Shown piece after piece: positions 1-9,470 of a DNA stretch of 64,000 nt. Origin of the DNA: Azoarcus sp. DN11 (GTDB lineage: Bacteria; Pseudomonadota; Gammaproteobacteria; Burkholderiales; Rhodocyclaceae); the NCBI RefSeq assembly GCF_003628555.1, contig NZ_CP021731.1, positions 2,604,001-2,668,000 of the forward strand. The letters are read 5' to 3'. The position numbers and the translations under genes were made by a program. The notes under the pieces were generated by a model. It was not told the origin of the DNA, searched no databases, and worked only from the letters and a program-made list of their open reading frames with translations. Numbering within the stretch: the stretch's first letter is position 1; each line of letters begins with the position of its first letter.

Positions 1-231
1 GCGTGCCGCCAGCTCGGCGACGCCGCCGATGTGATCGCTGTGATGGTGGGTGAGCAGGACCGCCACGAGGCGCAGGCCCTGTTCGCGCAGGGCCGTTTCG
101 ACGACCGAGGCGTCGCCGGGATCGACCACGGCCGCCGCCGGGCCATGCCTGAGCAACCAGATATAGTTATCGCGGAAAGCCGGAAGAGGGATAATGTCGC
201 TGCTGCGGAATTTTGAGTGCTGATCGTTCAT
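1..231 (-). CDS. gloB: Hydroxyacylglutathione hydrolase (glyoxalase II), N-terminal part
   Basis: The gene runs off the left edge, so only the first 77 codons are present. The minus-strand translation starts [19 protein letters not shown], followed by the RDNYIWLL segment typical of GloB N-termini, and later the metal-binding [10 protein letters not shown] motif (HxHxDH) of metallo-beta-lactamase-fold hydrolases. GloB hydrolyses S-D-lactoylglutathione to D-lactate and glutathione in the cytoplasm. It is divergent from the methyltransferase gene and the two start codons overlap: the minus ATG occupies 231-229 and the plus ATG 230-232. In other proteobacteria gloB is also commonly next to a methyltransferase and rnhA, which supports the call. 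The metal site is complete as far as it can be seen. Confidence 0.85.
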   Translation of the reverse strand, partial: MNDQHSKFRSSDIIPLPAFRDNYIWLLRHGPAAAVVDPGDASVVETALREQGLRLVAVLLTHHHSDHIGGVAELAAR

Positions 232-967
232 GTCCATCCTCAGTCTGTCGGACTGGCTTGAAACCCCGCAGGGAAGCTACCTGCTGCGGTGGGAGCAGGC
301 GAAGTTCGATCTCATGGTAGCCGACATTTTCGGCTACAACGCAGTGCAGATAGGCCTGCCGGAACATAATTTCCTGCGCGCCAACCGCATTCCGTACCGG
401 TTTCATTGCGCGCGCTCGGGCGACATTGCGGTCGTCGCGAACGGTGATGCGCTGCCGTTCGCGGCCGCGAGCATCGATCTTGTGCTGCTGCCGCACGTGC
501 TCGAATTTTCGCCCCACCCGCACCAGGTGCTGCGCGAAGTCGAACGGGTGCTGGTACCGGAAGGAAGCGTCATCATCGCCGGGTTCAATCCCTTCAGCCT
601 GTGGGGTTTGCGGCGGTTGGTGGCGCGGCGTTCAGGCACCTACCCATGGCGCGGGCAATACCTGTCGGTGCGGCGTACGAAGGACTGGCTGGCGCTGCTG
701 GGTTTCGAAACGCAGGCGGGGAGCTTCGGCTGCTATGCGCCGGCGTTCACGCGCACCAAGTGGCTGGAGCGCTGCGGCTTCATGGACAAGGCGGGCGACC
801 GCTGGTGGCCGATCTGCGGCGGCACCTACATCATCCAGGGCATCAAGCGGGTGCAGGGGATGCGATTGATAACGCCGAACTGGCGCGATGCGCGCGCCGC
901 GGCAAAGCGCCTTTCACCGGTGGCCCAGCGCGGGCGGCAGGTGACGGGCGTACAGAAAGTGGAATAA
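230..967 (+). CDS. SAM-dependent class I methyltransferase, GloB-RnhA neighbour type
   Basis: This 245-residue protein has a Methyltransf_11-like core. An acidic/loop segment ([12 protein letters not shown], about residues 65-76) is followed by [11 protein letters not shown] and a helix with [13 protein letters not shown], which is the motif post-I to III arrangement of small-molecule methyltransferases. The classical GxGxG motif I is weak, as usual for this family. The substrate is not known from sequence. The stop codon TAA is directly followed by the rnhA ATG with no gap, so the two are co-translated. The start at 230 overlaps the divergent gloB start codon, leaving no room for a conventional leader, so transcripts in both directions must begin inside the opposite gene. 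Confidence 0.8.
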   Translation: MSILSLSDWLETPQGSYLLRWEQAKFDLMVADIFGYNAVQIGLPEHNFLRANRIPYRFHCARSGDIAVVANGDALPFAAASIDLVLLPHVLEFSPHPHQVLREVERVLVPEGSVIIAGFNPFSLWGLRRLVARRSGTYPWRGQYLSVRRTKDWLALLGFETQAGSFGCYAPAFTRTKWLERCGFMDKAGDRWWPICGGTYIIQGIKRVQGMRLITPNWRDARAAAKRLSPVAQRGRQVTGVQKVE

Positions 968-1429
968 ATGGAAGAAGTCGAAATATTCACCGACGGGGCC
1001 TGCAGCGGCAACCCGGGCCCCGGCGGCTGGGGCGCGATCCTGCGCAGCGGCCTGCACGAGAAGGAAATCTGGGGCGGCGAGCCCCAGACCACCAACAACC
1101 GCATGGAACTGCTCGCAGTGATCCGCGCGCTGGAGACGCTCAAGCGTCCCGTGGCGGCGCGCGTGCACACCGACAGCCAGTACGTGCAAAAGGGTATCTC
1201 GGAATGGATCCACGGCTGGAAGAAGCGCGGCTGGAAGACCGCCTCGCGCGAGCCGGTGAAGAACGAGGATCTGTGGCGGGCGCTTGATGAGGCGGCGAGC
1301 CGGCACAAGGTCGCGTGGATCTGGGTGCGCGGTCACGCGGGCCATGCCGAAAACGAGCGCGCGGACGAGCTTGCGCGACGGGGCGTCGCGGCCGTGCGCG
1401 CGCAGGGCAGGGCCGTTGCCGAGATCTGA
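968..1429 (+). CDS. rnhA: Ribonuclease HI
   Basis: This 153-residue protein has full family length. It cleaves the RNA strand of RNA-DNA hybrids, for example at R-loops and primers. Visible motifs are the N-terminal [17 protein letters not shown] (first catalytic Asp), [10 protein letters not shown] (catalytic Glu), VHTDSQYV (second Asp) and the C-terminal [16 protein letters not shown] with the last Asp. All four carboxylates are therefore present. The ATG follows the upstream stop codon directly, and dnaQ follows 45 bp downstream; an rnhA-dnaQ pair is common in proteobacteria, although in E. coli the two are divergent. Confidence 0.96.
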   Translation: MEEVEIFTDGACSGNPGPGGWGAILRSGLHEKEIWGGEPQTTNNRMELLAVIRALETLKRPVAARVHTDSQYVQKGISEWIHGWKKRGWKTASREPVKNEDLWRALDEAASRHKVAWIWVRGHAGHAENERADELARRGVAAVRAQGRAVAEI

Positions 1430-1474
1430 TCAACCGGCCCGCGAGGGCGCGAACAAATTACCAGGGATGAACCC

Positions 1475-2203
1475 TTGAGACAGATTGTCCTGGATACCGA
1501 AACGACCGGCCTCGACTGGCGCAATGGCGACCGCGTGATCGAGATCGGCTGCGTCGAACTGTTGAATCGCAACCTGACGGGGCGGCACTACCACGTCTAC
1601 ATCAACCCCGAACGGGGGATCGATGCCGAGGCGATCGCGGTGCACGGCATCACCGAGGAGTTCCTCGCGGACAAGCCGAAATTCCGCGATATCGCCGACG
1701 ACTTCATGGATTTCGTGCGCGACGCGGAGCTCGTGATCCACAATGCGAGCTTCGACGTGGGCTTCCTCGACCACGAGCTGTCGCTGCTGCGGCATCCGAA
1801 GCTGGATGCACTGTGCGCGGGCGTGATCGACACGCTGCGGATGGCCAAGGAGCAGAATCCGGGCAAGAAGGCGTCGCTCGACGCGTTGTGCGATCGCTAT
1901 GAGATCGACAACGCCGCACGCACGCTGCACGGGGCGCTGCTCGACGCGGAGCTCCTCGCCGAGGTCTACCTGGCGATGACCCGCGGGCAGGAAAGCCTGA
2001 TGATGATGCTCGACGACGAACCTGCGGCGGGCAGCGGGGAAGACGGCGGATCGCCGGTCGAGCGGCCGCCGCTGCGGGTGCTGCGTGCGTCCGCCGAGGA
2101 ATTGGGCGAGCACGATCGCATCCTGCAGGACATCGCGAAGGCGAACAAGGGCGCCTGCCTGTGGATTCCGCCGGTGCCGGCCGAGGAAGCGCCCGTGGCC
2201 TGA
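1475..2203 (+). CDS. dnaQ: DNA polymerase III epsilon subunit (3'-5' proofreading exonuclease)
   Basis: The 242-residue protein starts with MRQIVLDTETTGLDW, which contains the ExoI motif (DxE). HNASFDVGFLDHEL is ExoII and the AARTLHGALLDAELLAEVY segment carries the ExoIII HxAxxD motif, so the DEDDh active site is complete. DnaQ proofreads the replicative polymerase as part of the core with alpha and theta. The start codon is TTG at 1475: upstream in-frame codons offer no alternative. An ATG at 1467 opens a four-codon reading frame (ATG AAC CCT TGA) whose stop overlaps the TTG, so initiation may be coupled to this mini-frame, with AGGGA as ribosome site. The C-terminal tail holds the alpha-binding region. 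Confidence 0.94.
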   Translation: MRQIVLDTETTGLDWRNGDRVIEIGCVELLNRNLTGRHYHVYINPERGIDAEAIAVHGITEEFLADKPKFRDIADDFMDFVRDAELVIHNASFDVGFLDHELSLLRHPKLDALCAGVIDTLRMAKEQNPGKKASLDALCDRYEIDNAARTLHGALLDAELLAEVYLAMTRGQESLMMMLDDEPAAGSGEDGGSPVERPPLRVLRASAEELGEHDRILQDIAKANKGACLWIPPVPAEEAPVA

Positions 2204-2266
2204 TCCGGCGGAAGCGGGCTGCAGGGCGGATCAGGCTTTACGCCATCCGCCGTGCGGAATGCGCGC

Positions 2267-3022
2267 TCAGAGGATCAGCCGTCCGCCCGGCAGACTTCCG
2301 GCCTTCTCGAGCCGCGTGACAGTGGGACCGAGGTCGAGGCCGGTCTTGTCCTTCAACGCCCGTGCGCGCTCGCGCAACTCCGTTACGGGAAGGTCGACCT
2401 GTTCGCCTTCGGCCCCGAAGGCGACGACGTTGCCGCTGTCGCAGGACGGAAAGGCGATTGCGCGGTCGTCGAAGGCCGTGATGATGCGCTCGACGCTGGT
2501 GCGGAAGCCGCGCGAACGGCCGAAGAGATTCACCGAGAGCAGGCCCTGTTCGGACAGCCTGGTGCGGGCCGCCGCGTAGAACGGCGCGGTGTCGAGTGCG
2601 CCGGCGCGGGCGTTGCGATCGAAGCCGTCGACCAGGATCAGGTCGAACTTGCGCTCAGTTTCCATCACGTAGCGCACGCCGTCACCGACGTGGATCGCGA
2701 GCCGTTCGTCCTCGTCCGGCAGCTTGAAGAACTGGCGCGCGGCAGCGACGACACGCGGTTCGATCTCGACGACCTGGACGCGGGTCTGCGGGCAATGGTG
2801 GTGCAGGAAACGCGTCAGCGATGCCGCGCCGAGGCCGATCACGAGGGCCGTGCGCGGCCACTCTTCGGCGTCGCGCAGCAGCAGGCCGGCCATCATTTCA
2901 CGCGTGTAGGCGAGTTCCAGCGCGTTGGGACGCCGGATGCGCATGGCGCCCTGGACCCACTCCGATCCGAAGTGGAGGTAGCGGACCCCGCCGTCCTCGC
3001 TGATGTCGATCGGGGTGCTCAT
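2267..3022 (-). CDS. Spermidine/spermine synthase-like methyltransferase-fold protein
   Basis: The 251-residue protein has the Rossmann core of the spermidine synthase family: [15 protein letters not shown] (nucleotide loop), [15 protein letters not shown] (acidic end of beta2), HVGDGVRYV and DLILVDGF. It lacks the long N-terminal beta domain of true SpeE and is shorter, so aminopropyl transfer to putrescine is not certain. Many short relatives in betaproteobacteria are annotated only as spermine synthase family. The start codon overlaps the last codon of mutS (4-bp overlap, same strand), so it is probably co-transcribed as the downstream gene of mutS. Confidence 0.72.
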   Translation of the reverse strand: MSTPIDISEDGGVRYLHFGSEWVQGAMRIRRPNALELAYTREMMAGLLLRDAEEWPRTALVIGLGAASLTRFLHHHCPQTRVQVVEIEPRVVAAARQFFKLPDEDERLAIHVGDGVRYVMETERKFDLILVDGFDRNARAGALDTAPFYAAARTRLSEQGLLSVNLFGRSRGFRTSVERIITAFDDRAIAFPSCDSGNVVAFGAEGEQVDLPVTELRERARALKDKTGLDLGPTVTRLEKAGSLPGGRLIL

Positions 3023-5618
3023 GCCGTCATCCGTTTCAGCGCATAGAGGTGTTCGAGCGCCTCGCGCGGGCTGAGGCTGTCGGGGTCGAGTTCGGCGAGC
3101 GCGGTCAGGGCCGGGTGCGACAGCGGTTCGCCCTCCGGTTCGGGCAACGCGGCGAAGAGGTCGGCCTGCGGGCCGGCGCCGACTTCGCGGTTTTCCAGCG
3201 CCCGCAGGCGGCGCTTGGCGTCGCGGACCACCGAGCCGGGGATGCCGGCGAGGGCCGCGACCTCGATCCCGTAGCTCTGGCTCGCGGGCCCTTCCTCGAC
3301 GGCATGCAGGAAGACGATGCGGTGCGCGTGCTCAACCGCGTCGAGATGCACGTTCGCGCACTCGGGGTAGTCGGCGTTGAGGCGCGTGAGCTCGAAGTAA
3401 TGGGTCGAGAAGAGCGTCAGGCAGCGGTTCTTTTCGAGCAGATGGCGCGCGATCGCGAAGGCCAGCGCGAGACCGTCGAAAGTCGAGGTGCCGCGGCCGA
3501 TCTCGTCCATCAGCACGAGGCTCTGGTCCGTGGCGCCGTGCAGGATCGCGGAGGCTTCGGTCATCTCGACCATGAAAGTCGAACGGCCCGACGCGAGGTC
3601 GTCGGAGGCGCCGATGCGCGTGAAGATCGCGTCGAGCGGACCGATGCGCGCCGCCTGCGCGGGCACGAAGGCGCCGACGTGGGCGAGCAGGGCGATCAGC
3701 GCGACCTGCCGCATGAAGGTCGATTTGCCGCCCATGTTGGGGCCGGTGATCATCAGCATGCGCCGGGTCGGCGCGAGGCTGCAGTCGTTGGCGATGAAGT
3801 TCTCGACCTGGCGCTCGACCACCGGGTGACGGCCGCCGATGATGTCCATGCCCGGCTGGTCCGAGAACTGCGGGCGGACGTAGCTGTAGCGCACGGCGGC
3901 CTCGCCGAAGGCGCCGAGGCCGTCGAGGCAGGCCAGCGCGCGCGCGATGTGCTGCAGCGTCGGGATGTGGGCGGCGAGGTCTTCGAGCAGGGCCTCGTAG
4001 AGCATCTTCTCGCGCGCGAGGGCGCGCTCCTGCGCCGACAGCGCCTTGTCCTCGAAGGCCTTCAGCTCGGGGGTGATGTAGCGTTCGGCGTTCTTCAGCG
4101 TCTGCCGGCGGCGGTAATCGTCGGGAACCTTGGCGGCGTTCGCGTGGCTGACTTCGATGTAGAAGCCATGCACCTTGTTGAACTCCACCTTCAGGTTCGC
4201 GATGCCACTGCGTTCGCGCTCGCGCACCTCGAGCGCCATCAGGAACTCGCCGCAGTTGGTCTGGATGCCGCGCAGGTCGTCGAGCTCGGCGTCGAAGCCG
4301 GTGGCGATCACGCCGCCGTCGCGCACCGCCGCGGCAGGCTCCGGCGCGACCGCGCGCACGAGGAGATCGAGGGCGGCTTCCGGCACGCCGAGCGCGGCCA
4401 CGAGCTGGGCGAGCAGGGCGAGCAGGGCGGACTTCGAAGCGCGTCGTGCAGTTCGGGCAGGCGCGCGAGGCTGTCGCGCAGGGCGGCAAGATCTCGCGGG
4501 CGGGCGCTGCGCAGCGCAATGCGCGCGGTGATGCGATCGACGTCCGCAACGCCGCGGAGCGCCTGGCGGGCGTTCGCGAGCATGCGTGCGTCGCCGGTGT
4601 CGTTGCCGATCAGCTCGCTAACGGCGCCGTGGCGCGCGGCTGCATGGTGACGGTCGCGCAGCGGGTGGTGCAGGGCGTGGCGCAGCCAGCGCGAGCCCAT
4701 GCTGGTGACGCAGGTGTCGAGGAGCGAGAGCAGGGTGGGCGATGCTTCGCCACGCAGCGTCTCGGTAAGTTCGAGATTGCGGCGCGTCGCGGCGTCGAGC
4801 CTGAGGTATTCCGATTCGCGCTCGACCTTGAGACCCGTCACGTGTTCGAGGCTCTGGCGCTGCGTGCTGCGCGCGTAGTCGAAGAGCGCCGCGGCTGCGC
4901 CCAGGGCGACCGCCATGCCCTCGACGCCGAAGCCCGTCAGGTCGCGCGTGCCGAAATGACCGGTCAACAGGCGTTCGCCCGTTTCGCCATCGAACTGCCA
5001 GTCAGCGAGGCGGCGCAGCACCGGCGAGAGCGTTTCGACGAGTGGCAGGGCGAGGCCGTCAGGCACCAGTACCTCGGCCGGGCGCAGGCGCTCGAACTGC
5101 GTCTGCAATTGCTCGGCGGGGCATTCCATGACGCGCAGGTCGCCGTTCGCGAGGTTAAGCCACGCGAGCCCGAGCACGCCGCGATGCAGGTTCGCCGCGA
5201 GGAGCAGCGAATCGGAACGGTCGTCGAGCAGCGCGGCGTCGGTCAGCGTGCCGGGCGTGACGATGCGGCTGACGGCGCGCTCCATCGGCCCCTTGGTCGT
5301 ACCCGGGTCGCCAACCTGTTCCGCGATCACGACCGATTCACCGAGCTTCACGAGTCGCGCGAGGTATTGTTCGACCGCATGGAAGGGCACGCCGGCCATC
5401 TTGATGGGCTGCCCGGCAGACTGCCCGCGCGTCGTCAGCGTGATGTCCAGCAGCCGCGCCGCCTTCTCCGCGTCGTCGAAGAACAGCTCGTAGAAATCGC
5501 CCATCCGGTAGAAGAGCAGCGTGTCCGGATGCTGCTGCTTGATCCGGAGGTATTGCTGCATCATCGGGGTGTGCTCTTTGGCAACCAGACCGTATCCCGA
5601 GTTATCTGATATTTGCAT
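3019..5618 (-). pseudogene. mutS: DNA mismatch repair protein MutS, split by a frameshift
   Basis: MutS recognises mispairs and starts repair. The reading frame from 5618 gives the N-terminal mismatch-binding domain ([19 protein letters not shown], then [11 protein letters not shown] with the mismatch-stacking Phe-x-Glu) and runs correctly to LPELHDAL near 4437. It then goes out of frame, ending at 4308. The second frame, usable from about 4430 down to 3019, resumes as [20 protein letters not shown] and continues through the clamp, the Walker A segment [14 protein letters not shown], the Walker B region [12 protein letters not shown] and the C-terminal helix-turn-helix. Together they give about 860 residues, the normal length. 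One base appears to be missing at about 4420-4440, next to a GCCCTGCTC tandem duplication. This is either a genuine inactivating mutation or a sequencing error; every motif outside the junction is intact, which favours a recent event or an error. Confidence 0.9.
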
Positions 5619-5664
5619 TCAAGTTGTGAGTGAAAGCCGGCCAGCGTAGGCAACGAAGGCGCTA

Positions 5665-5680
5665 TTGTCTTCGAAGACAA
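5665..5680. promoter_or_regulatory. Perfect 16-bp palindrome upstream of mutS
   Basis: TTGTCTTCGAAGACAA is perfectly self-complementary. It lies 47 bp upstream of the mutS start codon in the 367-bp gap between the divergent mutS and the oxidase operon. A perfect 16-bp palindrome in this position suggests a dimeric regulator site or a small hairpin, but it does not match the LexA, Fur or FNR consensus. The rest of the gap shows no coding potential that I recognise. Confidence 0.4.
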
Positions 5681-5902
5681 CCTCGGACGCGACCGCGACA
5701 TCATTTGCAATGCGCGAACGGCGTCCGAATTACGTTGGGCCAAGCCTTTTTGAAGTGCCGCCTGCGGCTGACAGGACTTTTAAGTGACTCCGGGTTACAA
5801 CGGGATGAGACGGCATGGAGTGCCCTGAGGGCAGCACGCCGCGTCAGCGATCGGCCGGATGAGCGAGCGGCTTGTCCATAAGATGAATCAAAAATATTGC
5901 TT

Positions 5903-5930
5903 TTGACGGGGCGGGTCAATAACATATCTT
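5903..5930 (+). promoter_or_regulatory. Candidate sigma-70 promoter of the oxidase operon
   Basis: TTGACG at 5903-5908 and TATCTT at 5925-5930 are separated by 16 bp and lie 56 bp upstream of the ccoN start. A TTGAC...GTCAA inverted repeat with a 7-bp spacer overlaps the -35 region; it is too widely spaced for a standard FNR site (4-bp spacer). Assignment rests on consensus match and position only. Confidence 0.4.
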
Positions 5931-5985
5931 TGCACAAAGATAATTTTCAAAAAGATTGTTGACCCCACAGAGGTGACTGTTCGTC

Positions 5986-7611
5986 ATGGACATCCCGTTG
6001 CTGTTGCTTTCGTCGTTCATCATTGCCGTGACAGGCTTGTTGTTCTTCATCTGGTCCCTGCGCAAGGGGCTTCTCGACCCCCATGCCGCCGCGGCCAAGG
6101 TCATCTTTTCATCTGGTGAGATCGGTCGGATCGAGGAACCGGCCGCGACAGCGGCGAAGCAACGGGACCTTCAGCGGGCGATGACGGCGTCGCACTCCGA
6201 ACCCGACGCCACTGAGCTGCAGGCGCGCCTGGCGGCGGATGCCTCGTCGGCTCGACCGGCCTTCGTACTGCTCGGTTTCGCGGTCTTCTGGCTACTGGTT
6301 GCTTCGATTGCGGGCCTCACGAGCTCCATCAAGCTCCATGAGCCGGACTGGCTGACGCAATATGCCTGGCTCAGCTTCGGCCGTATCCGCACGATCCACC
6401 TGAACGCGGTCGCCTACGGATGGGCGCCGATGGCAGCGCTCGGCATCGCCTTGTGGATGTTGCCGCGGTTGCTGAAGACCACGCTGGAGGGTGCGCGCTT
6501 CGCGGTATGGGGGGCCATCCTGTGGAACATCGGACTCGCGGTCGGCATCGGCTGCATCGCGGTCGGGATCAACGATGGCATGGAGTGGCTGGAAATTCCG
6601 GGGCAGGTCGGCGTGCTGTTCGCGGTGGGCGGCGCCATGATCGGCCTGCCGCTGGTCTTCACGCTGCGCCGACGCAAGGTCGAGCACCTTTACGTATCCG
6701 TCTGGTACATGGGCGCGGCGCTCTTCTGGTTCCCCGTCCTCTACATCGTCGCAAAGCTGCCCAACCTGCACTTCGGCGTCGAACAGGCGACGATGAACTG
6801 GTGGTTCGGCCACAACGTGCTGGGGCTCTTTTACACGCCGCTGTCCCTCGCCGCCGTCTACTACTTTCTGCCCAAGGTCATCGGCCGGCCGATCCAATCG
6901 TACAACCTGTCGCTGATCGGTTTCTGGTGTCTCGCGTTCTTCTACGGACAGGTCGGCGGCCACCATCTCGTCGGCGGTCCGGTGCCGGAATGGCTGGTCA
7001 CGCTGTCGATCGTGCAGAGCATCATGATGATCGTGCCCGTCGTCGCGTTCTCGCTGAACCAGCACCTGACGATGCGCGGGCACTTCGCCGCCCTGAAGCA
7101 CTCGCCGACGCTGCGCTTCGTCGTGCTGGGCGGGATGATGTATACGCTGAGCTCGATCCAGGGCTCGTTCGAAGCGCTGCGCAGCGTCAACACGATCACC
7201 CACTTCACGCACTTCACCGTCGCACACGCTCACCTCGGGCTGTACGGCTTCGTCACGCTGGTGATGTTCGGTGCGATCTACTTCGCGATGCCGCGCATCG
7301 TCTCGCGCGAATGGCCGTATCCGAAGCTCATCGCCGTGCACTTCTGGCTGGTTGCGATCGGTTTCGCGATCTACTTCGTGTCGCTGACGACGGCCGGGCT
7401 GCTGCAAGGCTTCGCGATGCTCGATGCCAGCAAGCCTTTCATGGAATCGGTGCGCGTCACGCTGCCCTGGCTGGAGGGGCGCTCGATCGGCGGCGCGTTG
7501 ATGACGCTCGGCCATTTCGCGTTCGCCGCCCACTTCGTGCTGATGGCGCTGGCCCGCGGGCCTCAGCGTAGCGGCGCCGCCATTCTCCGTCCCCTTGCCC
7601 GGACTGCCTGA
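5986..7611 (+). CDS. cbb3-type oxidase catalytic subunit with CcoS-like N-terminal extension
   Basis: This 541-residue membrane protein is the haem-copper catalytic subunit of a divergent cbb3-type oxygen reductase. Residues about 1-50 resemble CcoS (one hydrophobic helix, then WSLRKGLLDPH and a charged tail); CcoS is normally a separate copper-assembly protein. A polar linker follows to about residue 95. The CcoN part has the low-spin haem ligand in RTIHLNAVAYGW, the CuB ligands in WWFGHN and GGHHL, a Tyr six residues before the His pair (the cross-linked Tyr of cbb3), and haem ligands in TVAHAHLGLYGF. These features mark an oxygen reductase, not a nitric oxide reductase. It heads a five-gene operon. 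No separate ccoQ or di-haem ccoP is present. Confidence 0.85.
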   Translation: MDIPLLLLSSFIIAVTGLLFFIWSLRKGLLDPHAAAAKVIFSSGEIGRIEEPAATAAKQRDLQRAMTASHSEPDATELQARLAADASSARPAFVLLGFAVFWLLVASIAGLTSSIKLHEPDWLTQYAWLSFGRIRTIHLNAVAYGWAPMAALGIALWMLPRLLKTTLEGARFAVWGAILWNIGLAVGIGCIAVGINDGMEWLEIPGQVGVLFAVGGAMIGLPLVFTLRRRKVEHLYVSVWYMGAALFWFPVLYIVAKLPNLHFGVEQATMNWWFGHNVLGLFYTPLSLAAVYYFLPKVIGRPIQSYNLSLIGFWCLAFFYGQVGGHHLVGGPVPEWLVTLSIVQSIMMIVPVVAFSLNQHLTMRGHFAALKHSPTLRFVVLGGMMYTLSSIQGSFEALRSVNTITHFTHFTVAHAHLGLYGFVTLVMFGAIYFAMPRIVSREWPYPKLIAVHFWLVAIGFAIYFVSLTTAGLLQGFAMLDASKPFMESVRVTLPWLEGRSIGGALMTLGHFAFAAHFVLMALARGPQRSGAAILRPLARTA

Positions 7612-7614
7612 ACC

Positions 7615-8220
7615 ATGGAAAACCACGTCAAACTGATCTCGGGCGCGATGGTGACGCTCGCCATTGCTACCGTCTCACTCGTCGTGCTGCCCTATCTGCA
7701 GCTTCGTCATGAACCACCCACGGCTGGCCTCAAGCCCTATACCGAAGTGCAGCTGCGCGGACGGCAGGAGTACATCCGCCAGGGCTGCGTCTACTGTCAT
7801 TCGCAGCAGCCGCGCGACCCCTCGCAGGCGCCGGACGACAAGCGTGGCTGGGGCCGGCCTTCGGTCGCGGGCGACTACTACTACGACCGCCCGCATCTGC
7901 TCGGCACGATGCGCACCGGGCCTGATCTGCTCAATATCGGCGCGCGCCAGCCGAGCGCCGACTGGCAGCTCGGCCACCTTTACCAGCCGCGTGCCTACAC
8001 GCCGGGCAGCATCATGCCGGCCTATCCCTTCCTGTTCGAGCTCAAGAAAGAGGCGGGCCCGGGCGACAAGGTCGTCGCGCTGCCGCCACAGTTCGCACCC
8101 GGCGGAGGGGTCGTCGTCGCCACGCAGGAGGCGCAGGACCTTGTGGCCTATCTCCTGTCGCTCGATCGGACCTTCCCCGCGCTGGCGCCGCTCGCCGACG
8201 CGAGCCCGGCCTCCAAATGA
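7615..8220 (+). CDS. CcoO-like mono-haem membrane cytochrome c (cbb3 subunit II)
   Basis: The 201-residue protein has one N-terminal transmembrane helix (about residues 8-26) and a periplasmic domain with a single haem site, QGCVYCHSQQPRD, a hallmark of CcoO. GTMRTGPDLLNIGAR and the PGSIMPAYPFL segment (haem-ligand Met) are also typical CcoO sequences. It passes electrons to the catalytic subunit. It begins 3 bp after the upstream stop codon and its own stop overlaps the next start (ATGA), so translation is coupled along the operon. Confidence 0.88.
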   Translation: MENHVKLISGAMVTLAIATVSLVVLPYLQLRHEPPTAGLKPYTEVQLRGRQEYIRQGCVYCHSQQPRDPSQAPDDKRGWGRPSVAGDYYYDRPHLLGTMRTGPDLLNIGARQPSADWQLGHLYQPRAYTPGSIMPAYPFLFELKKEAGPGDKVVALPPQFAPGGGVVVATQEAQDLVAYLLSLDRTFPALAPLADASPASK

Positions 8221-8828
8221 CTCGCAGCCACTTTCCCGACATGTCAGCCAAGACTCGTAACGATCACGCCCAGCGGCGCGAAAACGTCGATCCGCATGAA
8301 TCCCTCAATCCCGTCCCCCGCCTGATGCTGGGCCTGATCGGCCTGCTGCTCGTGTGGGCCGTCTACTACATCTATACGGCGCATCCCGCTACGCGTCCCG
8401 CCCTCGGAGACCGCCGCAACGTGGAGATCCTCGCGGCCGTGCCGAGCAAGGCCTTCGATGGCGCGCAGATCTTCGGCGCCAATTGCGCGGCCTGCCATCA
8501 GGCCGCAGGCACCGGCATTCCCCAGGTCTTTCCGCCGCTGGCGGGTTCCGCCTGGGTCAATGGCGGCGAACAAGTCGTGATCCAGATTCTGCTGCACGGG
8601 ATCAACGGCAGCATCGAAGTCGCCGGCAACACGTACAACGGCGTGATGCCGGCGTTCGGCGACAAACTCGGCGATGCGGAGATCGCCGCCGTCGCGAGCC
8701 ACATCCGCAGCCAGTGGGGCAATCAGGCTGCGCCGGTGACGGCGGAATCGGTCGCGGATCAGCGCAAGCGCACGGCAGACCGCAGCGCCCCGTGGAACGG
8801 CGGCGCGGAACTCGCGACGCTGAAATAG
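8217..8828 (+). CDS. Membrane-anchored mono-haem cytochrome c (CcoP-like role)
   Basis: The 203-residue protein has a polar N-terminus, a transmembrane helix (LMLGLIGLLLVWAVYYIYTA, about residues 37-56), then a class I cytochrome domain with NCAACHQAAG and the axial-ligand region NGVMPAFGDKL. It occupies the place of CcoP but carries one haem where canonical CcoP has two, and its membrane topology is simple. It is the likely electron entry point of this oxidase. The start at 8217 forms an ATGA overlap with the preceding gene; a second in-frame ATG at 8241 is possible. Confidence 0.8.
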   Translation: MTRSHFPDMSAKTRNDHAQRRENVDPHESLNPVPRLMLGLIGLLLVWAVYYIYTAHPATRPALGDRRNVEILAAVPSKAFDGAQIFGANCAACHQAAGTGIPQVFPPLAGSAWVNGGEQVVIQILLHGINGSIEVAGNTYNGVMPAFGDKLGDAEIAAVASHIRSQWGNQAAPVTAESVADQRKRTADRSAPWNGGAELATLK

Positions 8829-8846
8829 GCCGCGTCGCCACAAGCC

Positions 8847-9470
8847 ATGCGTACTGCCATTACCTGCGCGCTGATCCTGCTGTTGGGCCTCGCGGCATTC
8901 TCGGAGGTCAGCGCCGGCTTCCGGGTCGTCACGAGCGAGGCCGCGCGCCGCCTCGACGTGCGCGAGCACGCGCCGGAAATGCCCGACGCAGCGCTTGTCG
9001 GCGCCGGCGCGTCCGCCTACTCGCTACGTGGGGATCTGGCGCGGGACGGCCGCATCGCACTCGTCGACTTCATCTACACCCGCTGCGAATCGGTGTGCAG
9101 CGTACTGGGCACGGAATTCCAGCAACTGCAGCAGGAGATCCGGAAGCAGGGGCTACAGGACCGCGTTCGCCTCATCAGCATCAGCTTCGACCCGGCAGAC
9201 GACGCCGACGCATTGGCGCGCTACGCAGACCGCATGCACGCCGAGGGCTCCGTCTGGCGCTTCGCCAGTGTCGTCGACCCGCAGGCGTTGCGGCCGCTGC
9301 TCGACGCCTTCGGCATCGTCGTCGTGCCCGATGGAATGGGGGGCTTCGTGCATAACGCCGCGATCCACACGCTCGCCCCGGACGGCCGGCTGATCCGCAT
9401 CGACGACCTCGGTGAGGCCCGCATCGCGCTGCGCTCCGCGCTCACTCACTCGGAGCTTGTGTCACGATGA
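8847..9470 (+). CDS. SCO1/SenC-family copper chaperone
   Basis: The 207-residue protein has a hydrophobic N-terminal signal/anchor and a thioredoxin-like fold. The copper motif CxxxC is seen in YTRCESVCSVLG, and the later His ligand is probably in GGFVHNAAIHTL. SCO proteins deliver copper to, or reduce cysteines in, haem-copper oxidases; in cbb3 systems SenC/PcuC help build CuB. Its place in this oxidase operon fits CuB assembly for the CcoN-like subunit, where the fused CcoS segment may also act. Its stop overlaps the start of the next gene (ATGA). Confidence 0.85.
   Translation: MRTAITCALILLLGLAAFSEVSAGFRVVTSEAARRLDVREHAPEMPDAALVGAGASAYSLRGDLARDGRIALVDFIYTRCESVCSVLGTEFQQLQQEIRKQGLQDRVRLISISFDPADDADALARYADRMHAEGSVWRFASVVDPQALRPLLDAFGIVVVPDGMGGFVHNAAIHTLAPDGRLIRIDDLGEARIALRSALTHSELVSR

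Noticed and set aside
3049..4650. Long plus-strand frame opposite mutS
   Set aside because: It mirrors the codon structure of mutS, has no recognisable domain, and is a typical high-GC antisense shadow. The same holds for the long frames opposite idrA (11360-14230) and bzdV (46259-48511).
5903..5919. FNR box upstream of the oxidase operon
   Set aside because: The TTGAC/GTCAA halves are separated by 7 bp, while an FNR site needs 4 bp.
5986..7611. Nitric oxide reductase catalytic subunit
   Set aside because: The Tyr six residues before the His pair and the CcoO-like partner mark an oxygen reductase; the Glu residues typical of NorB are not seen.
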